From positions 1,612,001-1,676,000 of the forward strand of contig NZ_CP115960.1 in NCBI RefSeq assembly GCF_027941955.1: a stretch of DNA of 64,000 nt, given 5' to 3'. Positions 24,426 to 33,677 of this stretch are shown one piece after another. Source of the stretch: Sphingomonas sp. 7/4-4. GTDB taxonomy: Bacteria > Pseudomonadota > Alphaproteobacteria > Sphingomonadales > Sphingomonadaceae. Positions within the stretch are counted from its first letter, which is position 1. Every line of letters begins with the position of its first letter. Both the position numbers and the translations under genes were made by a program. The notes under the pieces are model-generated. The model was not told the DNA's origin, ran no database searches, and was given only the letters and a program-made list of their open reading frames with translations.

Positions 24426-25795
24426 GCAGGGGCTCCGGTGGCAAGGGTGCGCGCGCGCTGGCGGTGCCAGCGCGGCCGCTCGACCGCCTTGAACGAGGCG
24501 TGCGCGATGGCGATGGACGAGAGGAAGATCACCCAGACCTGGCGATCCTTGTCGAAGAACGAGGTCTCGAGCAGGTTCTGGTAGAGCACGAAGCTCCAGA
24601 TCGCGAAGGCACTGGCCATCAGCGTGGCGTTCTGCTTCGTGGTGCCGGTCAGGAACCAATAAGACGGCAGCACCACGAACGAGAGAAGCAGCAGCACCAG
24701 CCCGACCGGGCCGGTGGTGACGAGGATCTCGAGATAGCCGTTGTGCGAATGCGCGGTGAGCAGCTGGAATTGCTGGTTGAGATACTGGTGCGCGGGCGAG
24801 AGATCGCCCACCTGCCAGAAGCCGCCGAAGCCGGCGCCGAGCCAGGGATGATCGGCGAGATAATCGACCGCGACCTTCCAGATCGAGACACGGCCGGTGA
24901 ACGCAGTCGGATCGGCGAACCAGCGCTCGATCAGCGGCTGGAAGGCGATGTAGAGCCCGAGGAACAGCAGCATGCCGACCCCGACGAGCAGCAACAACAC
25001 CGCCCGCTTGGCGACCGACTGGCTGAGCATTCGATAGACCGAACTCACCGCGAGGATCGCGAAACACAGAGCGAGCGAGGTCTTACTCTTCGTGCCGACC
25101 ACGAAGACGAACGCCATCACCGAGAACAGCGCATAATACCATTTTTTGGACGTGAAATAGGCGTGGGCGGTGACCACGAAGGTAAGCGCCATCACTGCGC
25201 CGGCGATGTTCTTGTGGAAGAAGAAGCCGCGCCACGCGCCGATCAGCGCCTTGTCACTTTCCGTCGGCGGATGGACCGCATTGGGCGTGATCGGCAGCGA
25301 TATCCAGCAGATCAGCAGCGACGTGACCAGCGCCGCCACCAGCGTACGGTAGATCCGCTCGGGCCCCAGCAAAGCGAGCGAGACGAAGGTGATGTAGATC
25401 ACGATCACCTGCTGCATCGCCCGCTTGAACGAGACGAAGGGATCGACGCCCCACGAGCAGCTGATCAGAAACCAGGCTAGCATCAGCAGCAGCGGCCAAT
25501 AGGTAAAGCGATATTGCGGTTTGTAGCGCCGCACGAGCTCGAGCAGCGTCAGCAACAGCGCAAAGCCGATGAAGAATGCCTGTTTGAACGGATCCGACCC
25601 GTCATTGTTCTCCGCCATCGCGACCAATTGCTCCTGGTTGCGCGACGAGAAGGGCTGCTGGCCGATGAAGATCAGCATCAGGAAGACGAAATAGACGAAC
25701 TGCGCGATCGGGATCAGCGCTTCGGCACGCGCCGGCGCGGCGCCGCCGGAGCGATGCGGCGCGCGGCCGCGATACCAGGGAAGCGCGAGGCTCAT
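24422..25795 (-). CDS. O-antigen ligase/polymerase family protein (Wzy-like)
   Basis: 457 residues and about eleven to twelve membrane helices. The Wzy_C/O-antigen ligase signature is seen in 'GAWRGFFFHKNIAGAVMALT' and 'TAFTGRVSIWKVAVDYLADH' followed by 'PWLGAGFGGFW' and 'AHSHNGYLEILVTTGPVGLV'. This H-N-x(n) pattern is characteristic of ExoQ-like polymerases, which join undecaprenyl-linked repeat units on the periplasmic side. It is bounded by ATGA overlaps on both sides. It is the best candidate for the polymerase of this exopolysaccharide system; a ligase role is less likely given the Wzx, chain-length and export genes in the same operon. Confidence 0.88.
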   Translation of the reverse strand: MSLALPWYRGRAPHRSGGAAPARAEALIPIAQFVYFVFLMLIFIGQQPFSSRNQEQLVAMAENNDGSDPFKQAFFIGFALLLTLLELVRRYKPQYRFTYWPLLLMLAWFLISCSWGVDPFVSFKRAMQQVIVIYITFVSLALLGPERIYRTLVAALVTSLLICWISLPITPNAVHPPTESDKALIGAWRGFFFHKNIAGAVMALTFVVTAHAYFTSKKWYYALFSVMAFVFVVGTKSKTSLALCFAILAVSSVYRMLSQSVAKRAVLLLLVGVGMLLFLGLYIAFQPLIERWFADPTAFTGRVSIWKVAVDYLADHPWLGAGFGGFWQVGDLSPAHQYLNQQFQLLTAHSHNGYLEILVTTGPVGLVLLLLSFVVLPSYWFLTGTTKQNATLMASAFAIWSFVLYQNLLETSFFDKDRQVWVIFLSSIAIAHASFKAVERPRWHRQRARTLATGAPA

Positions 25796-27072
25796 TCCGC
25801 CGCCTCGCGCTGCGTGCGCCGCCAGTCATGGTCGAGGCGCCAGATGCCGAGCATCATCACGAGTTGCGCCAGCACGACGCCGGCGATCGTATAGACCGAC
25901 GGTGCGAGGAAGGTGGTCGCAACCACTGCAACGACGCCGACGATGCAGCTCCGCACGCTGGTCGCCGCGAGCGGCCGGAACGCGCCGCGCGCCTGGGTGA
26001 GCACGCTCATCGGCGCCTGCAGGCATTGGACCAGCGACAAGGCGGCGCACAGCCCGACCGCGATCATCACCGTCTCCACCGACAGGGTCGGCTTGATGAT
26101 CACCTGCGGAACGAGCCAGAGGATCAGCGCCGCAGTCATCGCCGTCGCGACCCAGATCACCACCAAAGCGGCCATGAAGGCGCGTACCGATCCGCGCGCC
26201 GATCGCTCATCGCCCTGCCCCACTGCGCGCGCCATGCGCGGGCGCTCGAGCTGGGTTAGCGCAGTGATGCAGACATTGACCGGGCGGAAGAACAGCATGC
26301 CGACTGCGATCGGCGCGAACGCCGCGGGGCCGGCGAACAAGGTGACGATATAGCTGTGCGCGTTCGACGTCGCTTCGGTGGTGATCACGCCGATCAGCGT
26401 CCATGCCGATTGTCGCTTCCACACCGGGCGATAGTCGGCAAAGGCGCGGCCGAGCTTCGTCGGACGGTGCCGGAACAGGAATCCCGCGCCGAAGGGTATC
26501 AGAGCGAGTAGCCCGGCACCGGCAATCACTGCTCCGAACAGCTCGAGCCGCGCGCCGACCGCGAGCGTCGCGGCCACGCCGGCGACGACAAGCACCGCAT
26601 AGACCAGGTCCGAAACCGCGGCGCCGCTCGGCTTGTGATGCGCATAGGAAATGGCGCGCCCGAACCAGCGGAGCAGCGAGAATACACCGGCCAGTCCGAA
26701 CGCAGCGGCGGCCCAGGGGCCCGCCATGATCCAGCCGATCGCGGCGCAGAGCAGCCCCTGCGACAGGGCAAGCAGCAGGTTCATCGGGAAGAAGAAGTCG
26801 AAGCCTTCGTCGGCCCCGTCCTCGCGCTGGTTCACCGCGATTGCATAGGGCGTCGAAACGAGCGCGTTCGACAGGCCATAGCCGAACTGGATGATCACCA
26901 GCAGGAAAGCCAGCGTACCGATCTCGCTCGCCTCCAGCCGGCGTACCGATACGAGCTGGACGAGCAAATGGCTGACCGACACCGCGGCCGACGACATGCT
27001 CGCCAGCCCGAACCGCGCCAATGTCGCGCGGATCGGCTTCTTTCCGGGAGGCAAGGCGGCCGCCTCAGCCAT
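25792..27072 (-). CDS. Polysaccharide flippase (Wzx-like, MATE/MOP fold)
   Basis: 426 residues, intact, about twelve hydrophobic segments. The N-terminus 'ATLARFGLASMSSAAVSVSH' and the repeated pairs of helices fit the polysaccharide transporter branch of the MOP exporter superfamily. It would move the undecaprenyl-diphosphate-linked repeat unit across the inner membrane. It overlaps the polymerase start by four bases and the upstream GT26 gene by eight. Sequence motifs in this family are weak, so the call leans on topology and on the operon, which otherwise would lack a flippase. Confidence 0.82.
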   Translation of the reverse strand: MAEAAALPPGKKPIRATLARFGLASMSSAAVSVSHLLVQLVSVRRLEASEIGTLAFLLVIIQFGYGLSNALVSTPYAIAVNQREDGADEGFDFFFPMNLLLALSQGLLCAAIGWIMAGPWAAAAFGLAGVFSLLRWFGRAISYAHHKPSGAAVSDLVYAVLVVAGVAATLAVGARLELFGAVIAGAGLLALIPFGAGFLFRHRPTKLGRAFADYRPVWKRQSAWTLIGVITTEATSNAHSYIVTLFAGPAAFAPIAVGMLFFRPVNVCITALTQLERPRMARAVGQGDERSARGSVRAFMAALVVIWVATAMTAALILWLVPQVIIKPTLSVETVMIAVGLCAALSLVQCLQAPMSVLTQARGAFRPLAATSVRSCIVGVVAVVATTFLAPSVYTIAGVVLAQLVMMLGIWRLDHDWRRTQREAAE

Positions 27073-27877
27073 TCCGGTGCTTCCAGATCAGGTACAGCGC
27101 ATGCGGATTGGTGGTGAGATAGCGCCACGCCAGATGCCGCGGATTGGTCGCCATGCGGTGAAGCCATTCGAGTCCGGCTTGCTGCATCCACATCGGCGCG
27201 CGCGGATAATCGCCGGTGATGTAGTTGAACAGGCCGCCGCAACTGACGATCCAGCCGGCCCTGATCCGATCGCGGTTGCGCACGCAGAACGCCTGCTCGC
27301 GCGGCTTGCCGGTGCCGACCCAGAGGACGTCGGGCGCGGCGGCATTGATCGTGTCGATCACCGCGTCTTCCTCATCGGCTTTCCAGAAGCCGTTGCGGCG
27401 CCCCGCCAGTTCCAGACCCGGCGTGTCCGCGCAGATCTTGTCGGCGCAATCCTTGTTCACCTGTTCGGTGCCGCCGAGCAGATAATAACGCACCTTGCCC
27501 GCCGCGGCGCCGGGCAAGCTGTCGATGAACATATCCGTGGTGCTCGATCGATCGGCGATCTGGGGGCCACCCAGCCAGTGCGACGCCTTGACGATAACCT
27601 GCCCATCGGCGTGGATCAGATCGGCCTGCGCGAGATCCTTCGCGAAGGCCTTGTCAGTGGCGTTGAGCGACAGGCCATGGCCGTTGCAGTCGAACACCAA
27701 CAAGGGCTGTTCTCCCGCGGCGAGCCGCAGCGGCGCATCGCGCAGCATCCGTTCGATCAGCGCACGGAGCGACAGCGTCGACACCGGCACACCGCCTACC
27801 CAGGCGGTCTCCGAATGTCCGCTGCCGCCCGCGCCGCTCCCGCTCAAGGGCAATTCGAGGGTGGCGTTTCCGTGCAT
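27065..27877 (-). CDS. WecG/TagA/CpsF-family glycosyltransferase (GT26)
   Basis: 270 residues, normal for the family. 'VFDCNGHGLSLNATDKAFAK', 'ADLIHADGQVIVKASHWLG', 'YYLLGGTEQVNKDCADKI' and 'DVLWVGTGKPREQAFCVRNR' followed by 'SCGGLFNYITGDYPRAPMWM' are the conserved GT26 blocks. In TagA and GumM relatives the enzyme adds the second or a later sugar to a lipid-linked intermediate. It overlaps the flippase gene by eight bases and lies 10 bp after the kinase-like gene. With four GT2 enzymes and one priming transferase, a repeat unit of at least five to six sugars is suggested (inference). Confidence 0.9.
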   Translation of the reverse strand: MHGNATLELPLSGSGAGGSGHSETAWVGGVPVSTLSLRALIERMLRDAPLRLAAGEQPLLVFDCNGHGLSLNATDKAFAKDLAQADLIHADGQVIVKASHWLGGPQIADRSSTTDMFIDSLPGAAAGKVRYYLLGGTEQVNKDCADKICADTPGLELAGRRNGFWKADEEDAVIDTINAAAPDVLWVGTGKPREQAFCVRNRDRIRAGWIVSCGGLFNYITGDYPRAPMWMQQAGLEWLHRMATNPRHLAWRYLTTNPHALYLIWKHRNG

Positions 27878-27887
27878 CGCGCGCCTC

Positions 27888-28640
27888 TCAGCTCACCACC
27901 GAACCGGCGATCGGGATGCGATGCCGGTCGAGATCGTCGATGACGCGGCGAATTTCGGCGACGGGCGTGACGCCCCGCCGCGCGACGACCACGACCGCGT
28001 CGAACTTTTCGAGCATGTTGCCGAACGCGGTTCCTCCGCGCGGCCGCTCGGCGAGGAAGGCGAGCAGATTGGCGTCGGGCAGGTTCCAGCCTTCCGCCGC
28101 TTCGGCCAGCGAGCCTTTCTCGACCAGAGTCGCCGCACCGCCTGCCGCCTGACCGGCGGGCATCAGCCACAGCCGGTCGATCGCGGTCTGGAGTACCGGC
28201 AAGCGCAGCGCCATGCCGCCCAGCTGCTCGGCGAGCCCGATGCGGTTGGGCAGCCGCAGCAGCCGATCGAGCGACGGCCGGTCGATATCGGCGTCGACGA
28301 CGATCGTCGGCCCGTCCATCTGCGCCATCACCGTCGCGAGATTGGCGGCGAGGATCGACGCCTCGTCGCCTCCCTGCAGCGACAGGATCGCGAGCCGCAG
28401 CCTGCCGTCCGCCCCGCTCGCCTCGCGCGCCGTTGCGAGCAGCTTGGCGCGGACCTTGCGGACCTTGGCGACATAGGGATCGTCGGCATCGAACGCCGCG
28501 GTGACCAGTGGATCGACGCGATCGTCGCTCCTGTCGAGCAGCGCGAGACCGCCCTGCGCCGGCGCTTCGGCATCACTCGCCGGATGGACCGTCGCCTCGG
28601 CGAAAAGCGGGTTTGCGCCCGCAGTGGAACGGAGCCTCAT
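27888..28640 (-). CDS. BY-kinase-like polysaccharide protein with degenerate Walker A
   Basis: 250 residues from the ATG at 28640, overlapping the chain-length gene stop as ATGA. The fold matches the cytoplasmic ATPase domain of bacterial tyrosine kinases (Wzc, ExoP, GelE): 'RLRLAILSLQGGDEASILAA', 'NLATVMAQMDGPTIVVDADI' followed by 'DRPSLDRLL', and 'FDAVVVVARRGVTPVAEI'. The Walker A' aspartates ('VVDAD') are kept, but the Walker A position reads 'GGDEASIL' where the family has G-E-G-K-S-T; the lysine and the serine/threonine are missing. The C-terminus stops at 'IPIAGSVVS' without the usual tyrosine cluster. It is therefore probably not an active kinase, perhaps a structural partner of the chain-length protein. 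No frameshift explains the change. Confidence 0.8.
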   Translation of the reverse strand: MRLRSTAGANPLFAEATVHPASDAEAPAQGGLALLDRSDDRVDPLVTAAFDADDPYVAKVRKVRAKLLATAREASGADGRLRLAILSLQGGDEASILAANLATVMAQMDGPTIVVDADIDRPSLDRLLRLPNRIGLAEQLGGMALRLPVLQTAIDRLWLMPAGQAAGGAATLVEKGSLAEAAEGWNLPDANLLAFLAERPRGGTAFGNMLEKFDAVVVVARRGVTPVAEIRRVIDDLDRHRIPIAGSVVS

Positions 28641-30000
28641 GCAACCTCCTGACGTGGCATGAATAGACCCTCGACGGGCCGTGATTTGGGGGAGAGATCG
28701 GCGATGACCTCGACTTCGGTGGAAGCCGCGAGGCCGTTCACCGTGCGGACGCGCGGACGCAGGATTTCGCTCAGCACCACCACGGCGACACCTGCGAACA
28801 GCCCCAGCGCGATCCCCGCGGCGAACCACAAGAGCAGGCTCGGGCGCGCCGGGAACAACGGCACCGACGCCTGATCGAGCGAGCTCGCATTGGGCTGCGA
28901 GATCTGGCTCTTGAGCGCGGCTTCGTTGAAGCGCTGGCGGACCGTGTCATAGGTCTGGCGCGCCGCCTCGACATCGCGCTGCATCACCATCAACTGGTCC
29001 TGCACGCCCGACATCCGGATCATGCGATCCTCCTGCGCCGCCATCTCGCCGCGCAGTTCCGCCTCGCGCCGGCTCGCGGCGCCGCTGTTGGCGGTCATCG
29101 ACGATGCCTGAACCCCGCGCGCTTCGCTGAGATGGCCCTGAAGCTCGCTCAATTGCGCCTTGGCAGCGGTCATCTGCGGATGGTTCGGGCCCAGCGACTT
29201 GCCGAGCTCGGCCACCTTGGCCGCCTGCGTGGCGATCGCTTCCTGGATGTTCTGGACGACCAGCGACGTCGCCACTTCGGGCACCGCGCCCGAACCTGAT
29301 TTGGAATGCGCCGCGGCGGCATCGGCCTGCGCCTGGACGAGATAGGCCGAGAGGTTCTTCAGCTTCTCGGCCTCGAGATCCATGCGGTTCATGCCGATGA
29401 TGTCGTGCGCGCGCTGGAAGTCGGAGAGCTTCTTCTGCGCGATTTCGTAGCGGCGGCGGACATCGGCGGTGCGCGCCTCGAACCATTCCGCCGAACCCTG
29501 CGCTGCCGAAGCACGCAGGCTCACCTGCTCGCGCATGTAGATCTGCGCGGTGAGGTTCGCGACCCGCGCGGCGACCGCCGGATCGGGATCGAGGAACTGG
29601 ATCTGGAGGACATTGCTCTGCCGCCCCGTCGTGACCGTGAGCCCGGCGCGCACGCGTGCCGCCGCCTGCTGGAGACGCGCTTCGGGGGAAGATCGGCGGG
29701 AACCTGATCGACGAAGCCCGCGGCCTTGGCGACAGCGTCGGTCACCTTGGCGCTCTTGATCAGATCGACCTGCGTCGCGATGATCGAGTCGGTCTCCACG
29801 CGCCCCTGCTGCTGCTGGGTGCTGCTGTCGGTGGGATCCGTCTGCGACAGATCGAGGAGCAGCGACGAGGTCCCCAGATATTGGCGCGGCTGCACCAGTG
29901 CGATGCCCGCGGTGACCGCGAACAACACGCCGGCGATCGCCGCGACCAGAAGCCAGCGCGCCTTGAGCGCCTCGAGCAGATCGGCTGCCTTGATCGTCAT
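28637..30000 (-). CDS. Polysaccharide co-polymerase / chain-length determinant (Wzz, GelC-like; one frameshift)
   Basis: 454 residues after one base is restored. The ATG at 30000 opens 'MTIKAADLLEALKARWLLVA' with a first membrane helix (about 15-38). The periplasmic part begins 'QPRQYLGTSSLLLDLSQTDP'; the frame breaks in the G5 run at 29684-29688 (plus strand), joining 'DQVPADLP' to 'PEARLQQAAARVRAGLTV'. Long helical coiled-coil stretches follow ('ADVRRRYEIAQKKLSDFQRA', 'AAKVAELGKSLGPNHPQMTA') and a second membrane helix 'LLLWFAAGIALGLFAGVAVV' near the end, after the proline-rich 'DQASVPLFPARPS'. It sets polymer length in Wzx/Wzy systems. The kinase domain is a separate gene directly after it. 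Read uncorrected, it fuses in one frame with the ATPase gene, which is an artefact. Confidence 0.85.
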
Positions 30001-31334
30001 AGCCCGACTCCTGGAGAAGCTCACGCGCGTCGAGCGTTTCACGATCCGACGTCGCAGCCTCGCGCGGCCGAGACGCGGTGCCGTTCGCCATCAGCACGAG
30101 GAATTGCGGCGACAGCGAATCCGCGAACTGCAGCTCGCCGGGCATGCCGTCCTCGCTCAGCGCCGGAGCGATCAGCCCGATCGTGCGATCGACAGCCGTC
30201 GGGCCGCCCAATTCCTCGCCGAATAGATCGGTGCCCGCTGCGGCCACCCGTTCGAAAGTGAGCACCGGCGCGTGCGCCGCGAGCACCCCTGCCAGTGCGA
30301 CCATGCCGCGAAGCGGACCCGCCTCGCCAAGCGCGCGCGCGAAGATCGCATAGACGTCCGGGGTCAAATCGCTCCACTCGGCGAGCGCCTCGGCAAGTCC
30401 CTTTGCGCATCGGCGAGCGTGACGCGATCGCGCCCCGCTCCCTCCGCCGCGAGCGCGGCATGCATGCCGAACAGCCGCGCATGATAAGGCGATCCGATCG
30501 CCGCCGAGACGATCGTCTGGACCGCCTCTTCCTCGAACGACAACCCCGCCTGCTGTGCACACAGCCGAAGCAAACCGGCGAGCTCGTCGCGTTCGATCGG
30601 CGATACCGGCTGGGCGAACAAATGGCGGCGCAGCGAGGGATGCGCGGCGAGCAGCCCGTCGACATTTCCGGCGATCCCGACCAGCACGATCTGCACCATG
30701 GAATGCATGTCGGTGAGCAGCTTGAGCAACGTCGCGACTTCGTGCCGGGTGCGCTCGGCCGCGACGCGATCGAACTCGTCGACGATCAGCAAGGTGCGCT
30801 GGTTGACGCCCTGGACGAACAGATTGGCGACTTGCTGGACGCTCATCGGCCGGTCCGCCGGGATCGTCGCGGCGATCCCGCGCTGGAGCGGCAGCTCGTC
30901 GAGGAACGGGCGGAACAGCCCGTCGACGCCGGCGCCCTCGCTCGCCGAGCCATAAAGCGCGACGCATCCCGCCTCGTCGGCGAGATCGCCGAACACACGC
31001 GCCAGCGAAGTCTTGCCCGATCCGCGCGCGCCGTAGATCAATGCATGCTTGCGCTGCTTGACCACTGCGTCGATCAGCCGCGCCAACTCCTTCTTGCGTC
31101 CTGCCAGCCCATGGCGATCGCTCACCGGTACAGCGGTATTGAACGCCGCGAACACGGCGTTGCGCCGGAACGCGATGCTGGGCCCCGCGCTCACCGCACG
31201 ACCGCCCGAGATCGGCACCGCGACCTCCTCGTCCGCCGGCGCGTCAAAATCGAGCCGCTCGGGAATACGTCTGCTGCCGGCGTCTCCGCCAAGCAGCCCC
31301 GCAGCCAATGCTGCAATCGCTCGCTCCAGCTCAT
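29997..31334 (-). CDS. ExeA/GspA-like AAA ATPase of the EPS operon (three frameshifts)
   Basis: 446 residues after three single-base restorations. The ATG at 31334 has GGAG seven bases upstream and reads 'MSWSERLQHWLRG'; at the C4 run 31297-31300 the frame moves to 'LLGGDAGSRRIPERLDFD'. The ATPase core has Walker A 'YGARGSGKTSLARVFGDLAD', Walker B 'RTLLIVDEFDRVAAER' and sensor 'VQIVLVGIAGNVDGL'. At 30399-30401 the frame moves again to 'GLAEALAEWSDLTPDVYAIF', and at 30003-30005 one base closes the gene as 'ARELLQESGL' with a TGA overlapping the next ATG. ExeA-like ATPases of this type are known beside exosortase-linked exopolysaccharide loci. Here it lies between the OPX and chain-length genes. 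The N-terminal correction is the least certain. Confidence 0.72.
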
Positions 31335-31360
31335 GCCGTGACTCCAATTCTGCGTCGCAC

Positions 31361-32245
31361 TCAAAACAGCTTCTCGCGGATGACCAGCACGTCTTCGGGC
31401 TTGACGGGGTCGTCGAGATTGAGCCCTTCGACTTCCTTGCCCGCGCGGCGCACCTTGATGCGCTTGGTCGAGCCCGCGAGCGTGGGTCCGCCGGCGAGCG
31501 CCAGCGCCTGGCGGAAGGTCTGGCCGGGCACGAAGGTGAACGCGCCGGGCGACTGCACCTGGCCATAGACGTAGACCTTCTCCGCCGGCGGAATGAACAG
31601 GATGTCCCCGGGCGACAGCGGCCGGCTGGCGCCAGCATTCATCTCGGCGAGCGAAATGCGGACGGGTCCGCTGCCGTCGGCAGGCGTGAGGATGACGGCA
31701 TTGGCGCCGGTGGCGGTGGCGCCGCCCGCACGGGCGAGCATCCCGGCAACGGTATAGGGCCGGTCGAGCGGATAATTGCCGGCCTGAGGCACGTTGCCGA
31801 GGACGGTCACGAAGCGGCTGACGAACTGCGACACTTCGACATTGACCGAAGGCCGCTCGAGATAGCCGCCCTGGGCGTATCCCGCCGCGATCGCATCGGC
31901 GAGTTCCGCGGTGGTCTTGCCACGCACATCGACTGCGCCGAGCATCGCCAGCCGGATCGTGCCATCGGCCTTCACGCGCGTGGTGACCGAGAGATCGGGC
32001 TGGCCATAGATGAAGACCTTGACCTCGTCGTCGGGGCCGAGCCGATAGCCTTCCGCCGCGGCGGCACGAGGCGGAGCGGCAGGCGCAGCTGCCGCGCCGG
32101 GAGGCGCGGAAGACGCTACGACAGGCGCCGCCGGCGCTGCGGCAGCGCCCGCGCCAGTGGTCTGCGCCGCTACCGGCAAGGCGAGGGCAGATGCGGCGAG
32201 CGCCGCGGTGAAGAGCCGGCTCTGGGTCAGAAAAATGTTCCTCAT
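31361..32245 (-). CDS. Outer-membrane polysaccharide export protein (OPX, Wza/GelD-like)
   Basis: 294 residues, intact. The signal peptide ends 'ALALPVAAQ' and is followed by an Ala/Pro-rich linker (about 30-65). The poly-export domain starts at 'YRLGPDDEVKVFIYGQPDLS', with 'VKADGTIRLAMLGAVDVRGK'; two SLBB-type repeats follow ('RFVTVLGNVPQAGNYPLDRP', 'KVYVYGQVQSPGAFTFVPGQ'). These proteins form the outer-membrane channel for capsule or exopolysaccharide. Unlike Wza it has no lipobox cysteine, so the export pore may depend on the barrel protein encoded just upstream. It lies four bases after that gene and 26 bp before the ATPase. Confidence 0.92.
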   Translation of the reverse strand: MRNIFLTQSRLFTAALAASALALPVAAQTTGAGAAAAPAAPVVASSAPPGAAAAPAAPPRAAAAEGYRLGPDDEVKVFIYGQPDLSVTTRVKADGTIRLAMLGAVDVRGKTTAELADAIAAGYAQGGYLERPSVNVEVSQFVSRFVTVLGNVPQAGNYPLDRPYTVAGMLARAGGATATGANAVILTPADGSGPVRISLAEMNAGASRPLSPGDILFIPPAEKVYVYGQVQSPGAFTFVPGQTFRQALALAGGPTLAGSTKRIKVRRAGKEVEGLNLDDPVKPEDVLVIREKLF

Positions 32246-32249
32246 AGGT

Positions 32250-33455
32250 TCAAAACCTCATGGTTGCGCCAAGCGACACACGATTGGCGCGATAGTTCGA
32301 GACGTCGCTGTTGGTGGACCGGTCGAGATGCGACAGCGTGAGATCCAGGGCCAGGGCCTCAGTGATCTTGCGGCGCGCGATCAAACCGAACTGGTTCGTC
32401 CGATCGTGCGTATAGCTGAACGGGCGGATCGCAGCGTCCTGGCGGAAATCGCGCCGCGCCAGTTCGCCATATACGCCGATGGTGGTCAATTCGCTCAACG
32501 CAATATCGGCCGAGAGTCGCCATGCGGTGCGCACCGCGAACCCGGTCGCGATCAGGCTGTCGTTGACGATCGTGCGCTCGGTGGCGCCGGTAAGCTTCAC
32601 GCGCGGGATCGCCATGGTCGAGATGCGGACGTCCCAGCCCGGCCCGTTGTAACTGCTTACCGCGGCGGTGCTGGTGACATGCATCCACCGGACGTCGGCA
32701 TCGATCGAGGTCAGCGGTGAGACCGAGCGCGAGAAGGACAGCCCATAAGCGTCGCTGCGATTCTCCACCGCGAGCTGGGGCCGCTCGCTGGTAACGTGCT
32801 CATAATAAGCCGTCAGCTTGCCCAAGCTCGGCCGCGCATAGCCGATGCCGGCGCGGTAGAGGTTGCTGGTCTGATCGGCATATTTGAAGCCGTCGCCGTT
32901 GCGCGTAGTGTCGCGCTGCCAAGCGACGACCGGATAGAGGCCGGCGGGGCGCTCGCAATCGGCCGCAACGCCGAGCGTCGAGAATTTCTGGAGATTCTCG
33001 CTGGCGCTGTTGATGTCGCCATAATCGGCGCGCTGCTGGCGATAACTCGCGGACGGCCGCACCCAGCATTGACCGGCGAGGACATATTTGCCCGAACCTT
33101 CGAGTTCGAGAAGTGGCTTGCTCCGCTGGCTTTCGGAGATGAACCGGTCATAGCCCGCGTACGCGCGCAGATTGACGGCGGCGATTCCGATATCGCGGTC
33201 ATAGCCGATCTCGACCCCGGGCGTGATGATCACGTCGGCGACGGGATCCTCTCTCCGTGAATCGACGCGATAGACATTGTCATCATAAACTGCGGTCAGT
33301 GAAGGCACGATCCGCAGCCCTTGGTCGGCCTGCGGCTTCGGCTCGGGTCGCGGCGCATCCTGGGCATAAGCCGGAACGCCGGAGAGCGCGCCGAGCAGCG
33401 CGCCGCCGGCCGCCAGCAAGGGCATTCGCCGCGCCGCGGCAACATATCGGCGCAT
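32250..33455 (-). CDS. Outer-membrane beta-barrel protein, first gene of EPS operon
   Basis: 401 residues from the ATG at 33455; an in-frame GTG at 33521 would add 22 residues. The start is chosen because a signal peptide ('RMPLLAAGGALLGALSGVPA') follows at a normal distance. The mature part is a run of amphipathic strands ('LRIVPSLTAVYDDNVYRVDS', 'EIGYDRDIGIAAVNLRAYAG', 'LDLTLSHLDRSTNSDVSNYR') ending 'RVSLGATMRF' with the terminal Phe of outer-membrane barrels. It resembles the BBP2-type barrels found with exopolysaccharide export genes (GelF/SpsF position in sphingan loci). It probably works with the OPX protein in polymer passage. It is the first gene of the minus-strand operon ending at 18398. 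Confidence 0.82.
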   Translation of the reverse strand: MRRYVAAARRMPLLAAGGALLGALSGVPAYAQDAPRPEPKPQADQGLRIVPSLTAVYDDNVYRVDSRREDPVADVIITPGVEIGYDRDIGIAAVNLRAYAGYDRFISESQRSKPLLELEGSGKYVLAGQCWVRPSASYRQQRADYGDINSASENLQKFSTLGVAADCERPAGLYPVVAWQRDTTRNGDGFKYADQTSNLYRAGIGYARPSLGKLTAYYEHVTSERPQLAVENRSDAYGLSFSRSVSPLTSIDADVRWMHVTSTAAVSSYNGPGWDVRISTMAIPRVKLTGATERTIVNDSLIATGFAVRTAWRLSADIALSELTTIGVYGELARRDFRQDAAIRPFSYTHDRTNQFGLIARRKITEALALDLTLSHLDRSTNSDVSNYRANRVSLGATMRF

Positions 33456-33677
33456 ACGCCCGCAGCCGTTCGCAGCTGCGAGAGAATTTGATCCAGTTAC
33501 TCTTTCGTCAGAGCTAAGCACGCGCTCTCGACCTCATTGCAGTGCAGCAATTTGATCATGCTAGAGCGTTCGAGCGCCGGTGCCCACCGGGGCAAATGCA
33601 GTTGGTCGCGCCAACGGCACGGCTTGTTTGTTTCTGGGCGGCAACACGTGCCGTCAGCGAAGTTCAGACCCGGGCGA

